Numbered from the stretch's first letter, positions 8,692 to 17,121 are shown. The stretch: DNA of 64,000 bases from Aliishimia sp963678085 (GCA_963678085.1 OY782680.1:1984001-2048000); one strand, 5' to 3'. The notes: a model not told the origin generated them from the letters alone. Program-made: numbers and translations.

Positions 8692-9717
8692 ATGAAAAAT
8701 ATCGCGATTCTCGGTGCCTCTGGCTATACAGGGGCGGAACTCATCCGGCTTATCGCCTGCCATGGCGGGCTGTCAATCAAGGCTCTTGGGGCCAATTCGA
8801 AGGCCGGGCGGCATATGGCGGAGGTGTTTGCGTTCCTGCGCCATCTCGATTTGCCGGTTTTGCAAAAAATTGAAGAAATTTCTTGGGATGGGATCGATCT
8901 GTGCTTTTGCGCCTTGCCCCATAAAACCAGCCAAGAGGTCATCTCGAAACTGCCCGCAGATCTGAAAATCGTGGATCTGAGCGCCGATTTCCGTCTGCGC
9001 GATCCTGCGGCCTATGAGGCATGGTATGGCAATCCTCATAGCGCCACTGAGTTGCAAAAACAGGCTGTGTATGGGCTGACCGAGTTTTACCGCGATCAGA
9101 TAAAAGCGGCGCGGCTTGTGGCCGGAACCGGGTGTAATGCCGCGACCGGGCAATATATTTTACGCCCGCTCATTTCGGCTAAGGTTATAGATTTTCAGGA
9201 TATTATTCTCGATTTAAAATGTGCGGTTTCCGGTGCGGGGCGCTCGCTCAAAGAGAATCTTTTGCATGCAGAGCTCTCTGAGGGCTATAATGCTTATGCT
9301 GTTGGCGGCACGCATCGTCATTTGGGTGAGTTCGATCAAGAGTTTTCTGCGCTCGCTGGCGAGCAGGTTCGGATCCAATTCACACCGCATCTCATCCCCG
9401 CAAATCGCGGCATTTTGGCGACCTGTTATGTCAAGGGCGACGCGGAGCAAATATTTGCAACTTTGCAAACGGCATATGCAAATGAACCCTTTATCCAGGT
9501 TCTCCCCATGGGGCAAACGCCCTCGACCCATGATGTGCGCGGTTCGAATTTTTGCCATATCGGTGTGAGCGCGGATCGCCTTCAAGGGCGCGCAATCGTT
9601 ACCGCCGCGCTCGATAACTTGACCAAGGGCTCTAGCGGTCAGGCTTTGCAGAATGCAAATTTGATGCTAAACCTCCCTGAAACCCAAGGGTTGATGATGC
9701 CCGCCTTATTTCCGTGA
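8692..9717 (+). CDS. argC: N-acetyl-gamma-glutamyl-phosphate reductase
   Basis: A 341-residue NADPH-dependent reductase for the third step of arginine synthesis, reducing N-acetylglutamyl phosphate to the semialdehyde. The N-terminal Rossmann motif is ILGASGYTGAELIRL; the active-site cysteine lies in AGTGCNAATGQYI (about residue 148), and PHLIPANRGI is also conserved. Start ATG 8692 has AAAGGAAAA upstream, and that ribosome-binding region is itself part of a TTTGCAAA octamer (8674-8681). It ends 3 bp before ccmE, suggesting coupling of arginine and cytochrome c genes. Confidence 0.95.
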   Translation: MKNIAILGASGYTGAELIRLIACHGGLSIKALGANSKAGRHMAEVFAFLRHLDLPVLQKIEEISWDGIDLCFCALPHKTSQEVISKLPADLKIVDLSADFRLRDPAAYEAWYGNPHSATELQKQAVYGLTEFYRDQIKAARLVAGTGCNAATGQYILRPLISAKVIDFQDIILDLKCAVSGAGRSLKENLLHAELSEGYNAYAVGGTHRHLGEFDQEFSALAGEQVRIQFTPHLIPANRGILATCYVKGDAEQIFATLQTAYANEPFIQVLPMGQTPSTHDVRGSNFCHIGVSADRLQGRAIVTAALDNLTKGSSGQALQNANLMLNLPETQGLMMPALFP

Positions 9718-9720
9718 GCC

Positions 9721-10164
9721 ATGAAAAACCTTAAGAAACAAAGACGCGTTCAAATTATCCTGGTTGCGGTGGTTGCGCTGACGGCCTCCACGGCGCTTAT
9801 CGGCTATGCGATGCGCGATGCGATTAACCTTTTCCGCATGCCTTCGCAGGTGGTGGAGGCCCCGCCGCCCCCGAATGAAGTGTTTGATATCGGCGGTTTG
9901 GTCGAAGAGGGTTCACTGATCATTGGGCAAAGCGAGCAAATCAGCTTCCGCGTCACTGATGGCGGTGCGAGCATTCCGGTGACATATACGGGCATTCGCC
10001 CCGACCTCTTTGGTGAGGGGCAGGGCGTGGTTGCAACCGGGCGCTATGTGGATGGCACCTTCCAAGCCTCTGGAATCTTGGCAAAACATGATGAAACCTA
10101 TATGCCAAAAGAGGTGATCGAGGGCCTGAAAGAACAAGGCGTTTATCAAGAGCCCGGCAGTTAA
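9721..10164 (+). CDS. ccmE: Cytochrome c maturation protein E (haem chaperone)
   Basis: A 147-residue periplasmic haem chaperone anchored by an N-terminal helix (about residues 10-28, IILVAVVALTASTALIGYAM). CcmE binds haem covalently through a histidine and hands it to the CcmF/H lyase. The haem-binding motif is AKHDETYMP (about residues 120-128) with the conserved His and downstream Tyr. The OB-fold core includes ISFRVTDGG and PVTYTGIRPDLFGEGQG. It is the first gene of a ccm block (E, then F and H) split by the GTA-type lysis pair. Confidence 0.95.
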   Translation: MKNLKKQRRVQIILVAVVALTASTALIGYAMRDAINLFRMPSQVVEAPPPPNEVFDIGGLVEEGSLIIGQSEQISFRVTDGGASIPVTYTGIRPDLFGEGQGVVATGRYVDGTFQASGILAKHDETYMPKEVIEGLKEQGVYQEPGS

Positions 10165-10206
10165 GAACGCTGCCCTTATCGGCTATTAACGTTTTGGTGA
10201 CATATT

Positions 10207-10229
10207 CCCCGCGTTGTCATTGCGCGGGG
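10207..10229 (+). promoter_or_regulatory. Hairpin covering the ribosome binding region of the endolysin gene
   Basis: CCCCGCG (10207-10213) and CGCGGGG (10223-10229) form a perfect 7-bp GC-rich stem with a 9-nt loop. The right arm holds the only plausible Shine-Dalgarno (GCGGGG) for the endolysin start at 10237. No T run follows, so it looks more like a translation block than a terminator. Function is inferred. Confidence 0.5.
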
Positions 10230-10236
10230 TATGCAC

Positions 10237-10848
10237 ATGTTAACTGTAGAGCAGATTGCCGAAGAGATTGTCCGCCGAGAAGGTGGATATGTTAACGATC
10301 CAGACGATCCGGGCGGGGCCACCAAATGGGGCGTGACGATCCATACCATGCGCCGATTGGGGCTCGATCTGGATGGGGATGGGGCGATCACACCGCAAGA
10401 TGTGCGTAAATTGCCGCGCGCGCAAGCCGTGCAAATCTTTATCCAGCATTACTTTGAAAAACCCGGCATCTCACGCTTGCCCGATGTGTTGCACGCCAGC
10501 GTGTTTGATATGTATGTCAATGCGGGCAGCAATGCGGTGAAAATTTTGCAAAACCTGCTTTTGCAAATGGGGTGGAGCGTATCGGTCGATGGGGTCATCG
10601 GTCCTCAGACGCGAAAAGCCACCCGCGAAGCCTATCTTGCCGCGCCCGACCATATCGCCGATGCCTATGCGATTGCGCGGCGGAACTATTATTTCCGACT
10701 GGCGGACAGGCGCGCAGCGTCACGCAAATATGCCCGCACGCGCGCCGGGACAAAGGGCGGATGGATCAAGCGCGCGGAGGAGTTCATGTCCGCAAAATTC
10801 CACATGAATGCACAAGAGTTTCAGCAAAGGGTTTCAGCATGGGGTTAA
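10237..10848 (+). CDS. GTA-type endolysin (glycoside hydrolase family 108)
   Basis: A 203-residue peptidoglycan hydrolase. The N-terminus has the GH108 catalytic segment IVRREGGYVNDPDDPGGAT with its glutamate in REGG, then KWGVTIHTMRRLGLDLDGDG. The C-terminal part (about 95-165) looks like the family's peptidoglycan-binding helical region (VSVDGVIGPQTRKA). Together with the following three-helix holin it forms the lysis pair that releases gene transfer agents in Rhodobacterales. I prefer ATG 10237 (MLTVEQIAEEIVRREGG) to ATG 10231 because of spacing from GGGG at 10226-10229. No other phage or GTA gene lies near. It overlaps the holin by 10 bp. Confidence 0.85.
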   Translation: MLTVEQIAEEIVRREGGYVNDPDDPGGATKWGVTIHTMRRLGLDLDGDGAITPQDVRKLPRAQAVQIFIQHYFEKPGISRLPDVLHASVFDMYVNAGSNAVKILQNLLLQMGWSVSVDGVIGPQTRKATREAYLAAPDHIADAYAIARRNYYFRLADRRAASRKYARTRAGTKGGWIKRAEEFMSAKFHMNAQEFQQRVSAWG

Positions 10849-11417
10849 TTGACACAGTCTTGGGCTTTCTGTTTGGCGGCGGCCGCAATGTCGTGAAAGA
10901 AACCATGAGCGCGTTTCGCGAAACCCCCGACCAGCTCGGGGCGCGCGCAACGCGAGTGCAGGTCCACGCGATGCAGCAACATGGCCGCGAGTTCCAAGCC
11001 GGGCCGGGCGTCTTTAACCGCTTTATGGACGGGGTGAATCGCTTACCCCGCCCGGCGCTTGCCCTTGGAACCCTGGCGCTTTTTATCTCTGCGATGACCG
11101 ATCCGGTTTGGTTTTCCGAGCGAATGCAAGGGCTTGCCTTGGTTCCAGAGCCGCTTTGGTGGCTTTTGGGGGTGATCGTGAGCTTTTATTTCGGCGCGCG
11201 CCATCAGATCAAAAACCAGCAATTTCAACGCGAGTTGGCCCAAACCATGGCGCGCGTTCCGCAAGTTGTTGAGAATATCGAGACCCTACGAGAGATGCGT
11301 GCCGAGGATTTCAGAGCCGCAGATACGGGTTCGGATGCGGCCTTAACGCTTGTGGCGGCAGCGCCAGAGGAAAATGCGGCGCTAACCGAGTGGCAAAAGA
11401 CGCGCGCAGCGGCGTAA
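10839..11417 (+). CDS. GTA-type holin (three transmembrane segments)
   Basis: A 192-residue protein starting MGLIDTVLGFLFGGGRNVV at an ATG inside the endolysin 3' end, with AAAGG about 10 nt upstream. The central part has two clear membrane segments (PALALGTLALFISAMTDPVW and PLWWLLGVIVSFYFGARH) plus a weaker N-terminal hydrophobic stretch; the tail is helical and charged. This matches the GTA_holin_3TM family. Its expected role is to permeabilise the inner membrane so the upstream endolysin reaches the wall. Regulation by the host GTA activator cannot be read from sequence. Confidence 0.85.
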   Translation: MGLIDTVLGFLFGGGRNVVKETMSAFRETPDQLGARATRVQVHAMQQHGREFQAGPGVFNRFMDGVNRLPRPALALGTLALFISAMTDPVWFSERMQGLALVPEPLWWLLGVIVSFYFGARHQIKNQQFQRELAQTMARVPQVVENIETLREMRAEDFRAADTGSDAALTLVAAAPEENAALTEWQKTRAAA

Positions 11418-11462
11418 AATGGCGTTCTGAGCATTGGCGTTGGCGCGTTCATGCGCTAGTTG

Positions 11463-13433
11463 ATGGCCATGATTACAGAGCTTGGCCATTTCTCCCTAAT
11501 TCTGGCGATGATCGTCGCCATTGTGCAATGCGTGGTTCCTCTTTGGGGGGCTGCGCGCAATGATCCACGATTGATGGGCATTGCGGAACCTGCGGCGAGT
11601 TTGCAGTTTTTCCTAACACTGTTCGCGTTTGGTGCGTTGATGTGGGCTTTTGTCAGCTCCGATTTCTCGCTGCGTTTGGTGATCGTGAATTCGCATACGG
11701 ATAAACCGTTACTTTACAAAATCTCAGGCACCTGGGGCAATCACGAAGGCTCTATGCTGCTTTGGGTGCTGATTGTTTCGCTTTTCGGTGCGATGGCCGC
11801 TTGGTTTGGGAACAATCTGCCGCCCACGTTGCGCGCACGAGTTTTGGCCGTGCAAGCGGCGATTGGGGTGGCGTTTTTTGCCTTTATCATCTTCACGTCG
11901 AACCCGTTTTTGCGTGTCGCCACGCCGCCGTTTAATGGGCAAGATCTTAACCCGTTGCTGCAAGATCCGGGCCTCGCCTTTCATCCGCCCTTTCTTTATT
12001 TGGGCTATGTCGGGCTGAGCATGGCGTTTTCCTTTGCGGTTGCCGCGCTGATTGAGGGGCGTATTGATGCCGCTTGGGGACGTTGGGTGCGGCCCTGGAC
12101 CCTGGCGGCTTGGATTTTTCTGACGATCGGGATCGCGCTTGGCTCTTGGTGGGCTTATTACGAACTGGGTTGGGGCGGCTTTTGGTTCTGGGATCCTGTG
12201 GAAAACGCAAGTTTCATGCCCTGGCTTTTGGCCGCTGCGCTGCTGCATTCCGCCATTGTTGTCGAGAAACGCGAAGCGCTGAAAAGCTGGACGATCCTTT
12301 TGGCGATCTTGGCCTTTGGCTTTTCGCTGATGGGCACCTTTATTGTGCGCTCGGGGCTGCTGACCTCGGTACATGCGTTTGCCAATGATCCTGAGCGGGG
12401 GATGTTTATCCTGTTGATCCTGGCCGTATTTACCGGCGGTGCTTTGGTGCTGTTTTCCTTGCGCGCCAGTGCCTTAGAGGCAAAGGGTGTGTTTGGGTTG
12501 GTAAGCCGCGAAAGCGCTTTGATCGTCAATAATGTTCTACTGGCTGTGAGTTGCTTTGTCGTGTTTGTCGGCACAATGTGGCCCGTCGTTGCCGAGATGT
12601 TCTTTGATCGCAAACTCAGCGTCGGGCCCCCCTTTTTCAATGCGGCTTTCACGCCCTTTATGCTCTTGCTTGGGCTGGCTTTGCCGGTCGGTTCGATGCT
12701 CGCCTGGAAGCGCGCAAAGCTCGGGCGGCAGATCAAGAGCCTGCGTTATGTGTTTGTGTTAAGTGTTGCGGTTGCTGCACTGATTTGGGCAATGAATACG
12801 GGGAAATCGGTAATTGGGCCGCTTGGCATCTTTGTGGGCGCTTGGGTTGTGTCTGGTGCGACTTTGGATCTGTGGTCACGAACCGGGCGCGCCGGGGCGT
12901 CGCGGCTGTTGCGCTTGCCGCGCGCGGATTGGGGCAAGGCGGTTGCGCATATTGGCTTAGGTGTCACGTTTATTGGGGTTGCGGCGCTCACAACCTATCA
13001 AAGCGAAGATATTCGGGTCGCGCAAATTGATCGCCCCTTTGAAGTGGGCGGCTACACATTTACCCTGCGCTCGGTGGATCGGTTTGAGGGGCCAAATTAC
13101 ATCGCGACCAGAGCGCAGATTGATCTGGCGCAAAATGGGCGCGCGATTACGCAGCTGCAGCCGGAAAAGCGGGTCTATCCGGTGGCGCAGATGCCAACCA
13201 CTGAGGCAGCGATTCACTATAATCTTGCACGCGATGTCTATGTTGTGATTGGCGATCCGCAAACTAATGGCGGCTGGGCCGTGCGCACCTATATCAAGCC
13301 GATGGTGAATTGGATCTGGATTGGCTCGGCATTGATGGCGCTTGGGGGCTTTTTATCCCTGTCTGATCGGCGTTTCCGCGTGGCAGCGGGCGCCAAAAAG
13401 GAGGCGCCTAAAGGGGCGGTGCCTGCTGAATGA
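11463..13433 (+). CDS. ccmF: Haem lyase CcmF, cytochrome c maturation
   Basis: A roughly 656-residue polytopic inner-membrane protein that with CcmH attaches haem to apocytochrome c. The WWD domain is evident: WGGFWFWDPVENASFMPWL (about residues 237-255), and family blocks NSHTDKPLLYKISGTWGNHE and NPLLQDPGLAFHPPFLYLG are intact. About 14-15 hydrophobic helices. Start is ambiguous: ATG 11463 or ATG 11469 (MITELGHFSL), with no good Shine-Dalgarno for either; homologues usually begin as the shorter form. The stop overlaps ccmH (ATGA at 13430). The two genes between it and ccmE are GTA lysis genes. Confidence 0.95.
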   Translation: MAMITELGHFSLILAMIVAIVQCVVPLWGAARNDPRLMGIAEPAASLQFFLTLFAFGALMWAFVSSDFSLRLVIVNSHTDKPLLYKISGTWGNHEGSMLLWVLIVSLFGAMAAWFGNNLPPTLRARVLAVQAAIGVAFFAFIIFTSNPFLRVATPPFNGQDLNPLLQDPGLAFHPPFLYLGYVGLSMAFSFAVAALIEGRIDAAWGRWVRPWTLAAWIFLTIGIALGSWWAYYELGWGGFWFWDPVENASFMPWLLAAALLHSAIVVEKREALKSWTILLAILAFGFSLMGTFIVRSGLLTSVHAFANDPERGMFILLILAVFTGGALVLFSLRASALEAKGVFGLVSRESALIVNNVLLAVSCFVVFVGTMWPVVAEMFFDRKLSVGPPFFNAAFTPFMLLLGLALPVGSMLAWKRAKLGRQIKSLRYVFVLSVAVAALIWAMNTGKSVIGPLGIFVGAWVVSGATLDLWSRTGRAGASRLLRLPRADWGKAVAHIGLGVTFIGVAALTTYQSEDIRVAQIDRPFEVGGYTFTLRSVDRFEGPNYIATRAQIDLAQNGRAITQLQPEKRVYPVAQMPTTEAAIHYNLARDVYVVIGDPQTNGGWAVRTYIKPMVNWIWIGSALMALGGFLSLSDRRFRVAAGAKKEAPKGAVPAE

Positions 13434-13885
13434 AACGTCGTGTGTTTCTATTAGCTCTATTGGCGAGCCCGGCTCTTGCGCTTGAGCCCAGCGAGATGTT
13501 GCCTGATCCAGTTTTGGAGGCGCGGGCGCGAACCCTTGATCATGAAATCCGCTGCGTGCAATGCCAATCCGAGGCGGTGGCATCTTCCAATGCTGCTTGG
13601 GCACAAGATGCGCGGCGCATGATCCGCGAGTTGATCGCGTCAGGTGCCTCTGATGATGAGGTGAAAGCCTGGTTTTTGCAAAGATATGGCGAATATGTCC
13701 TGATGGATCCGCCCAAAACGGGATCGACCCTGGCGCTTTGGCTGGCCGGGCCGCTGGTCTTTGGCATCGCAGCTTTAGGGGCCTTTGCCTATATTCGAGG
13801 GCGCGCAAAATCTGGCCCGCAAGGCGAGAGCGCAGCGCTCAGTGAGAGCGAGCAGGCAAAGCTTGATGAAATTCTGAATAAGTGA
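13430..13885 (+). CDS. ccmH: Cytochrome c maturation protein CcmH (Ccl2 type)
   Basis: A 151-residue periplasmic thiol-redox component of the haem lyase that reduces the CXXCH cysteines of apocytochrome c. It has a short signal peptide (KRRVFLLALLASPALA), the conserved motif LDHEIRCVQCQSE with the CxxC pair (about residues 41-44), the helical region up to about 95, and a C-terminal membrane helix (LALWLAGPLVFGIAALGAFA). It is the short CcmH form without the TPR (CcmI) domain; ccmI is not in the window. Translationally coupled to ccmF. Confidence 0.95.
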   Translation: MKRRVFLLALLASPALALEPSEMLPDPVLEARARTLDHEIRCVQCQSEAVASSNAAWAQDARRMIRELIASGASDDEVKAWFLQRYGEYVLMDPPKTGSTLALWLAGPLVFGIAALGAFAYIRGRAKSGPQGESAALSESEQAKLDEILNK

Positions 13886-13948
13886 CGGGACGGGAGGGCT
13901 TTCACCGACCTCCGGTTTTGCTATCATCGCCCCAAATCAGGAGGCCCT

Positions 13949-14725
13949 ATGGACTACGAAACAATTCTCTTTGAGCTGCAGGACGATATCGCAACTCTGA
14001 CACTCAATCGCCCCGATAAGATGAATGCGCTTAACACGCAAATGCGGGCAGAAATTGCCCATGCGGTGAAAGATTCGGAAAAAAAAGCCCGTGTCTTGGT
14101 GATCACCGGGGCAGGGCGCGCCTTTTGTTCCGGGCAAGATCTGGGAGACCGCGCGAATGCGGCGAATTTGGATCTAGAGCGCACCTTGCGCGATGAATAC
14201 CAACCCATGCTTGAGGCGATTCAGAACTGCGCGATCCCAACGATTTGTGCGGTAAATGGGCCAGCCGCTGGAGCCGGGGCAAATTTGGCGCTGGCAGCGG
14301 ATATCGTGATTGCGGCTGAAAGCGCCTATTTCATGCAGGCCTTTGCGCGCATTGGTCTCATTCCTGATGCGGGTGGCACCTATGTGATGCCTCGGACGAT
14401 GGGAATGGCAAAGGCGATGGGCGCAGCGCTTTTCGCCGATAAGATCTCTGCTAAGGAAGCGGATGAAATGGGATTGATCTGGCAGGCCATCGCGGATGAT
14501 GCGTTTGAAGCCCATGTCAAAGAGCGCGCCCAGCATTTGGCTGAGGGACCAACGCAAGCGTACTCGGAGATTAAGCGCGCTATTCGTGCCAGCTGGGATA
14601 ACAGCCCGAGCGCACAGTTCCAGCTGGAAGCACATGCGCAAGGCAAATGCGGAAAATCGCGTGACTTTAAAGAGGGGGTTCTGGCCTTTTCACAAAAGCG
14701 CCCCCCCAAATTTGAAGGGCGCTAA
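13949..14725 (+). CDS. Enoyl-CoA hydratase/isomerase family protein, PaaG-like
   Basis: A 258-residue crotonase-fold protein. The substrate-binding segment AFCSGQDLGDR and the downstream oxyanion-hole region NGPAAGAGANLALAAD are intact, as is the trimer segment RIGLIPDAGGTYVMPRTMG. The GQDLGDR motif is characteristic of PaaG (ring-epoxide isomerase of phenylacetate degradation), whose catalytic aspartate is in IGLIPDAGG. No other paa genes are nearby, so a more general hydratase/isomerase role in fatty or aromatic acid breakdown remains possible. SD AGGAGG precedes the ATG by 6 nt. The gene converges on the minus-strand orphan at 14730. Confidence 0.85.
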   Translation: MDYETILFELQDDIATLTLNRPDKMNALNTQMRAEIAHAVKDSEKKARVLVITGAGRAFCSGQDLGDRANAANLDLERTLRDEYQPMLEAIQNCAIPTICAVNGPAAGAGANLALAADIVIAAESAYFMQAFARIGLIPDAGGTYVMPRTMGMAKAMGAALFADKISAKEADEMGLIWQAIADDAFEAHVKERAQHLAEGPTQAYSEIKRAIRASWDNSPSAQFQLEAHAQGKCGKSRDFKEGVLAFSQKRPPKFEGR

Positions 14726-14729
14726 GAGC

Positions 14730-15392
14730 CTATTGGACAAAGACGGGCACAGATCCGTCTTTGTTTCTTTCAAGCAAAAAGATATCGGATGGCGTTAGCG
14801 CAGGCCCCTTGGTTGCCGCGATGATCATCGGGTTCCCATTTGCAAAAACGGTGTAAACGCCACTGCCGCTGCTTGCGACGGTGACAACAGGCGGCAGCGC
14901 ACCGTATTCATAGAGAATCACCAGCGCCTCTTCCTGGTCATCATATTCGAGCAGTTCCGCGTCATTATCATCAATGGGCGGTGGAAATGGCGCAAGCAGT
15001 TCTTGTCGCTGCTCATAAGACAAAACATGCATATGGTATTCGGCGTCAAAGTAAGTGGAGGCACCGGCGATCTTAGCTGCGGGCTCATTTTGCACGTAAA
15101 TTATGACGTCGAGGCCATAATGCGTAACGGAAACATCCTTTGGGGAGATGTTTTTCTCTAACAGAACCACGATACTGTCTTCGGAAGGATCAAAACTTTT
15201 GATGCTTGCTACAGGATCGTCGCTGAAAGTGTAGGATGGAGCATTTGGACTATTTGCATGAAACAGCCCCTGAATTTTCGTGCGCAAGTTTTGATCCTGA
15301 CGCGCGATCACGAAAGAATTTCCAGGGGCGTCTCTCAAATCGTCGAGATCATGCTGCAACAAAGCTGAGCGAAATGTGCTGCTGTCAAACAT
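14730..15392 (-). CDS. Uncharacterised protein with two RTX-tail-like beta modules
   Basis: A 220-residue protein I do not recognise as a named family. The N-terminal 75 residues are polar. Two similar modules follow: the first around FDPSEDSIVVLLEKN...GLDVIIYVQNEPAAKIAG (about 68-120) and the second around YDDQEEALVILYEYG...SGVYTVFANGNPMIIAATKG (about 148-200). Both show acidic-D-x-ILV, then a beta strand, then 'I/V-x-NGxP-A-I-AG/AT'. This resembles the non-repeat C-terminal modules of secreted RTX proteins in roseobacters, but no GGxGxD nonapeptides and no signal peptide are seen. No near neighbour suggests a role; it converges on the PaaG-like gene with a 4-bp gap. Confidence 0.65.
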   Translation of the reverse strand: MFDSSTFRSALLQHDLDDLRDAPGNSFVIARQDQNLRTKIQGLFHANSPNAPSYTFSDDPVASIKSFDPSEDSIVVLLEKNISPKDVSVTHYGLDVIIYVQNEPAAKIAGASTYFDAEYHMHVLSYEQRQELLAPFPPPIDDNDAELLEYDDQEEALVILYEYGALPPVVTVASSGSGVYTVFANGNPMIIAATKGPALTPSDIFLLERNKDGSVPVFVQ

Positions 15393-15601
15393 ACCGTGTT
15401 CCTCGCCTTCGGCATTGATGCGCCAAAGTGAATCTGTCTCAGTTCATTACAAGTCAGAGTATAAGATGCTTAACATGTCTTTAACAACTGAAAGGGGCCA
15501 GAAATAAAAGAAAATGAGCGGGAAAGGAAAAGAGTTCCTGTTCGGACTCGTGGGGGACAGATTACCGGACCAAAAAGGCAAGACTGCACGAACCCTAGCC
15601 C

Positions 15602-15660
15602 CGTGGGGGTTTTGCATCCCCACACCCCCGCCCCGTATCAAATAAGGTATTTTAGCCAAA
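15602..15660 (+). repeat. Structured intergenic repeat, copy 1
   Basis: About 59 bp that recur at 55746-55805. The first part is a G-run/C-run hairpin (GTGGGGG ... TCCCCAC, one G-T wobble), then CACCCCCGCCCCGTATC, then AAATA-AGG-TATTT and TTAGCCAAA. Comparable GC hairpin plus 'GCCAAATGAAG' intergenic elements are common in Rhodobacteraceae genomes in my experience. Confidence 0.75.
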
Positions 15661-15730
15661 TAAAGGGCGATATGCTCTATTGGATTGAAACCCAAGCGGT
15701 GGTTTTCTCACGGGACGCGCATGAAACACG

Positions 15731-15761
15731 AAAAGAGCCGCGACATAACGGCTCTCTTTTT
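15731..15761. terminator. Bidirectional rho-independent terminator downstream of gltA
   Basis: AGAGCCG (15734-15740) and CGGCTCT (15749-15755) form a 7-bp stem with an 8-nt loop. On the plus strand CTTTTT follows; on the minus strand TTTTCG follows. It lies about 65 bp beyond the gltA stop, so its main use is probably termination of gltA mRNA. Confidence 0.75.
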
Positions 15762-15825
15762 GGGTATGCCGCAGCCACTTTGGAAACCAAAGGGCTTGGG
15801 TAAATCTTGGGCCAGCTATCGGGAA

Positions 15826-17121
15826 TTAACGATCTTCGATATCAGTGTAATCGCGATTCGTGGCGCCCTGATAGAGCTGGCGCGGGCGGCCGATTTTCAT
15901 TTGTGGGTCTGCAAGCTGTTCTTCCCATTGAGAAATCCAGCCGACTGTTCGGCTGAGCGCAAAGATTGGCGTGAACATCGAGGTCGGAAAACCCATCGCC
16001 TCTAAGATGATACCTGAATAGAAATCCACATTTGGGAACAGCTTTTTGTCTGCAAAATAGGGATCTGCCAAGGCTTCTTGTTCGAGAGCCTTGGCAACCT
16101 GCAGCTTGGGGTTATCCTCAACGCCCAGCAATTCAAGCACTTCATCAGCCGATTGCTTCATCACTTTTGCGCGCGGATCGAAGTTTTTGTAAACACGATG
16201 CCCAAAGCCCATCAGCCGGAACGGGTCGGATTTATCTTTTGCGCGGGCGATGAATTCGGGGATGCGCTCAACGCTGCCAATCTCCTCCAGCATTTCAAGG
16301 CAAGCTTGATTCGCACCGCCATGGGCCGGGCCCCACAAGCAGGCGATCCCGGCCGCGATACAGGCAAAGGGATTCGCACCCGAGGAGGAGGCTAGGCGAA
16401 CCGTTGAGGTGGATGCGTTCTGCTCGTGATCTGCATGTAGGGTAAAGATTCGGTCCATGGCACGGGCCAGGATCGGGTTAACCTCATAATCCTCGGCTGG
16501 GACCGCAAAGCACATGCGTAAGAAATTTGAGGCGTAATCAAGATCATTGCGCGGGTAAACGAAGGGTTGGCCGATAGAGTATTTATAGGCCCAGGCCGCG
16601 ATGGTGGGCATTTTGGCGATCAAGCGTTGGGACGCAATTTCGCGCTGGCGCTCATCATTGATGTCTGTGCTGTCATGGTAAAACGCAGACATGGCGCCGA
16701 CCACACCGACCATGATGGCCATAGGATGCGCATCGCGGCGAAATCCGCGAAAGAAATTCACCATCTGCTCATGTAGCATGGTGTGATGGGTGATTGAGGC
16801 TTCGAATTTCTCCAATTGTTTTGCGGTCGGTAGCTCGCCGTACAGCAGCAGATAGCAGACCTCTAGATAGTGAGATTTGCCCGCCAGTTGATCAATTGGA
16901 TAGCCGCGATGCAGCAGCTCGCCTTTGCCACCATCAATAAAAGTAATCGTGCTATCGCAAGAGGCGGTCGAGGTGAAGCCGGGATCATAGGTAAACACGC
17001 CCGCCTGACCATATAGCTTACGAATATCAAGCACATCGGGACCGGCGGAGGGCGAATAAATCGGCAGCTCATAGGTCTCACCATCAATCGTCAACGTCGC
17101 ATGTTTGCTTGCGTCAGCCAT
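15826..17121 (-). CDS. gltA: Citrate synthase
   Basis: A 431-residue type II (hexameric, NADH-sensitive type) citrate synthase catalysing acetyl-CoA plus oxaloacetate to citrate, the entry step of the TCA cycle. The N-terminal beta domain (HATLTIDGETYELPIY) is present. Catalytic residues sit in FTLHADHEQNAST (His), GPAHGGANQACLEML (His) and the RVYKNFDPRA (Asp) blocks. It is preceded by gltX on the same strand with a 105-bp gap and followed by a bidirectional terminator. Confidence 0.97.
   Translation of the reverse strand: MADASKHATLTIDGETYELPIYSPSAGPDVLDIRKLYGQAGVFTYDPGFTSTASCDSTITFIDGGKGELLHRGYPIDQLAGKSHYLEVCYLLLYGELPTAKQLEKFEASITHHTMLHEQMVNFFRGFRRDAHPMAIMVGVVGAMSAFYHDSTDINDERQREIASQRLIAKMPTIAAWAYKYSIGQPFVYPRNDLDYASNFLRMCFAVPAEDYEVNPILARAMDRIFTLHADHEQNASTSTVRLASSSGANPFACIAAGIACLWGPAHGGANQACLEMLEEIGSVERIPEFIARAKDKSDPFRLMGFGHRVYKNFDPRAKVMKQSADEVLELLGVEDNPKLQVAKALEQEALADPYFADKKLFPNVDFYSGIILEAMGFPTSMFTPIFALSRTVGWISQWEEQLADPQMKIGRPRQLYQGATNRDYTDIEDR

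Larger units (their letters stand above)
15393..15825. other. 433-bp intergenic stretch with repeat and terminator
   Basis: Between the minus-strand orphan (start 15392) and the 3' end of gltA (15826). It holds the upstream region of the orphan gene, one copy of a structured repeat (15602-15660) and a bidirectional terminator (15731-15761). Short plus-strand frames at 15603-15803 and 15685-16005 run across these elements or the gltA 3' end and look non-coding. Confidence 0.6.

Noticed and set aside
10237..11417. Prophage remnant
   Set aside because: An endolysin and holin alone could suggest a prophage, but there is no integrase, portal, capsid or tail gene and the pair matches the GTA lysis families, so I call it a GTA module.
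13886..13948. Terminator after ccmH (GGAGG/CCTCC hairpin followed by TTTT)
   Set aside because: The stem is only 5 bp with an 11-nt loop and a spacer before the T run; too weak to list as a feature.
15603..16005. Two short plus-strand frames near the gltA 3' end
   Set aside because: They run across the structured repeat, a terminator or antisense to gltA and have no conserved character.
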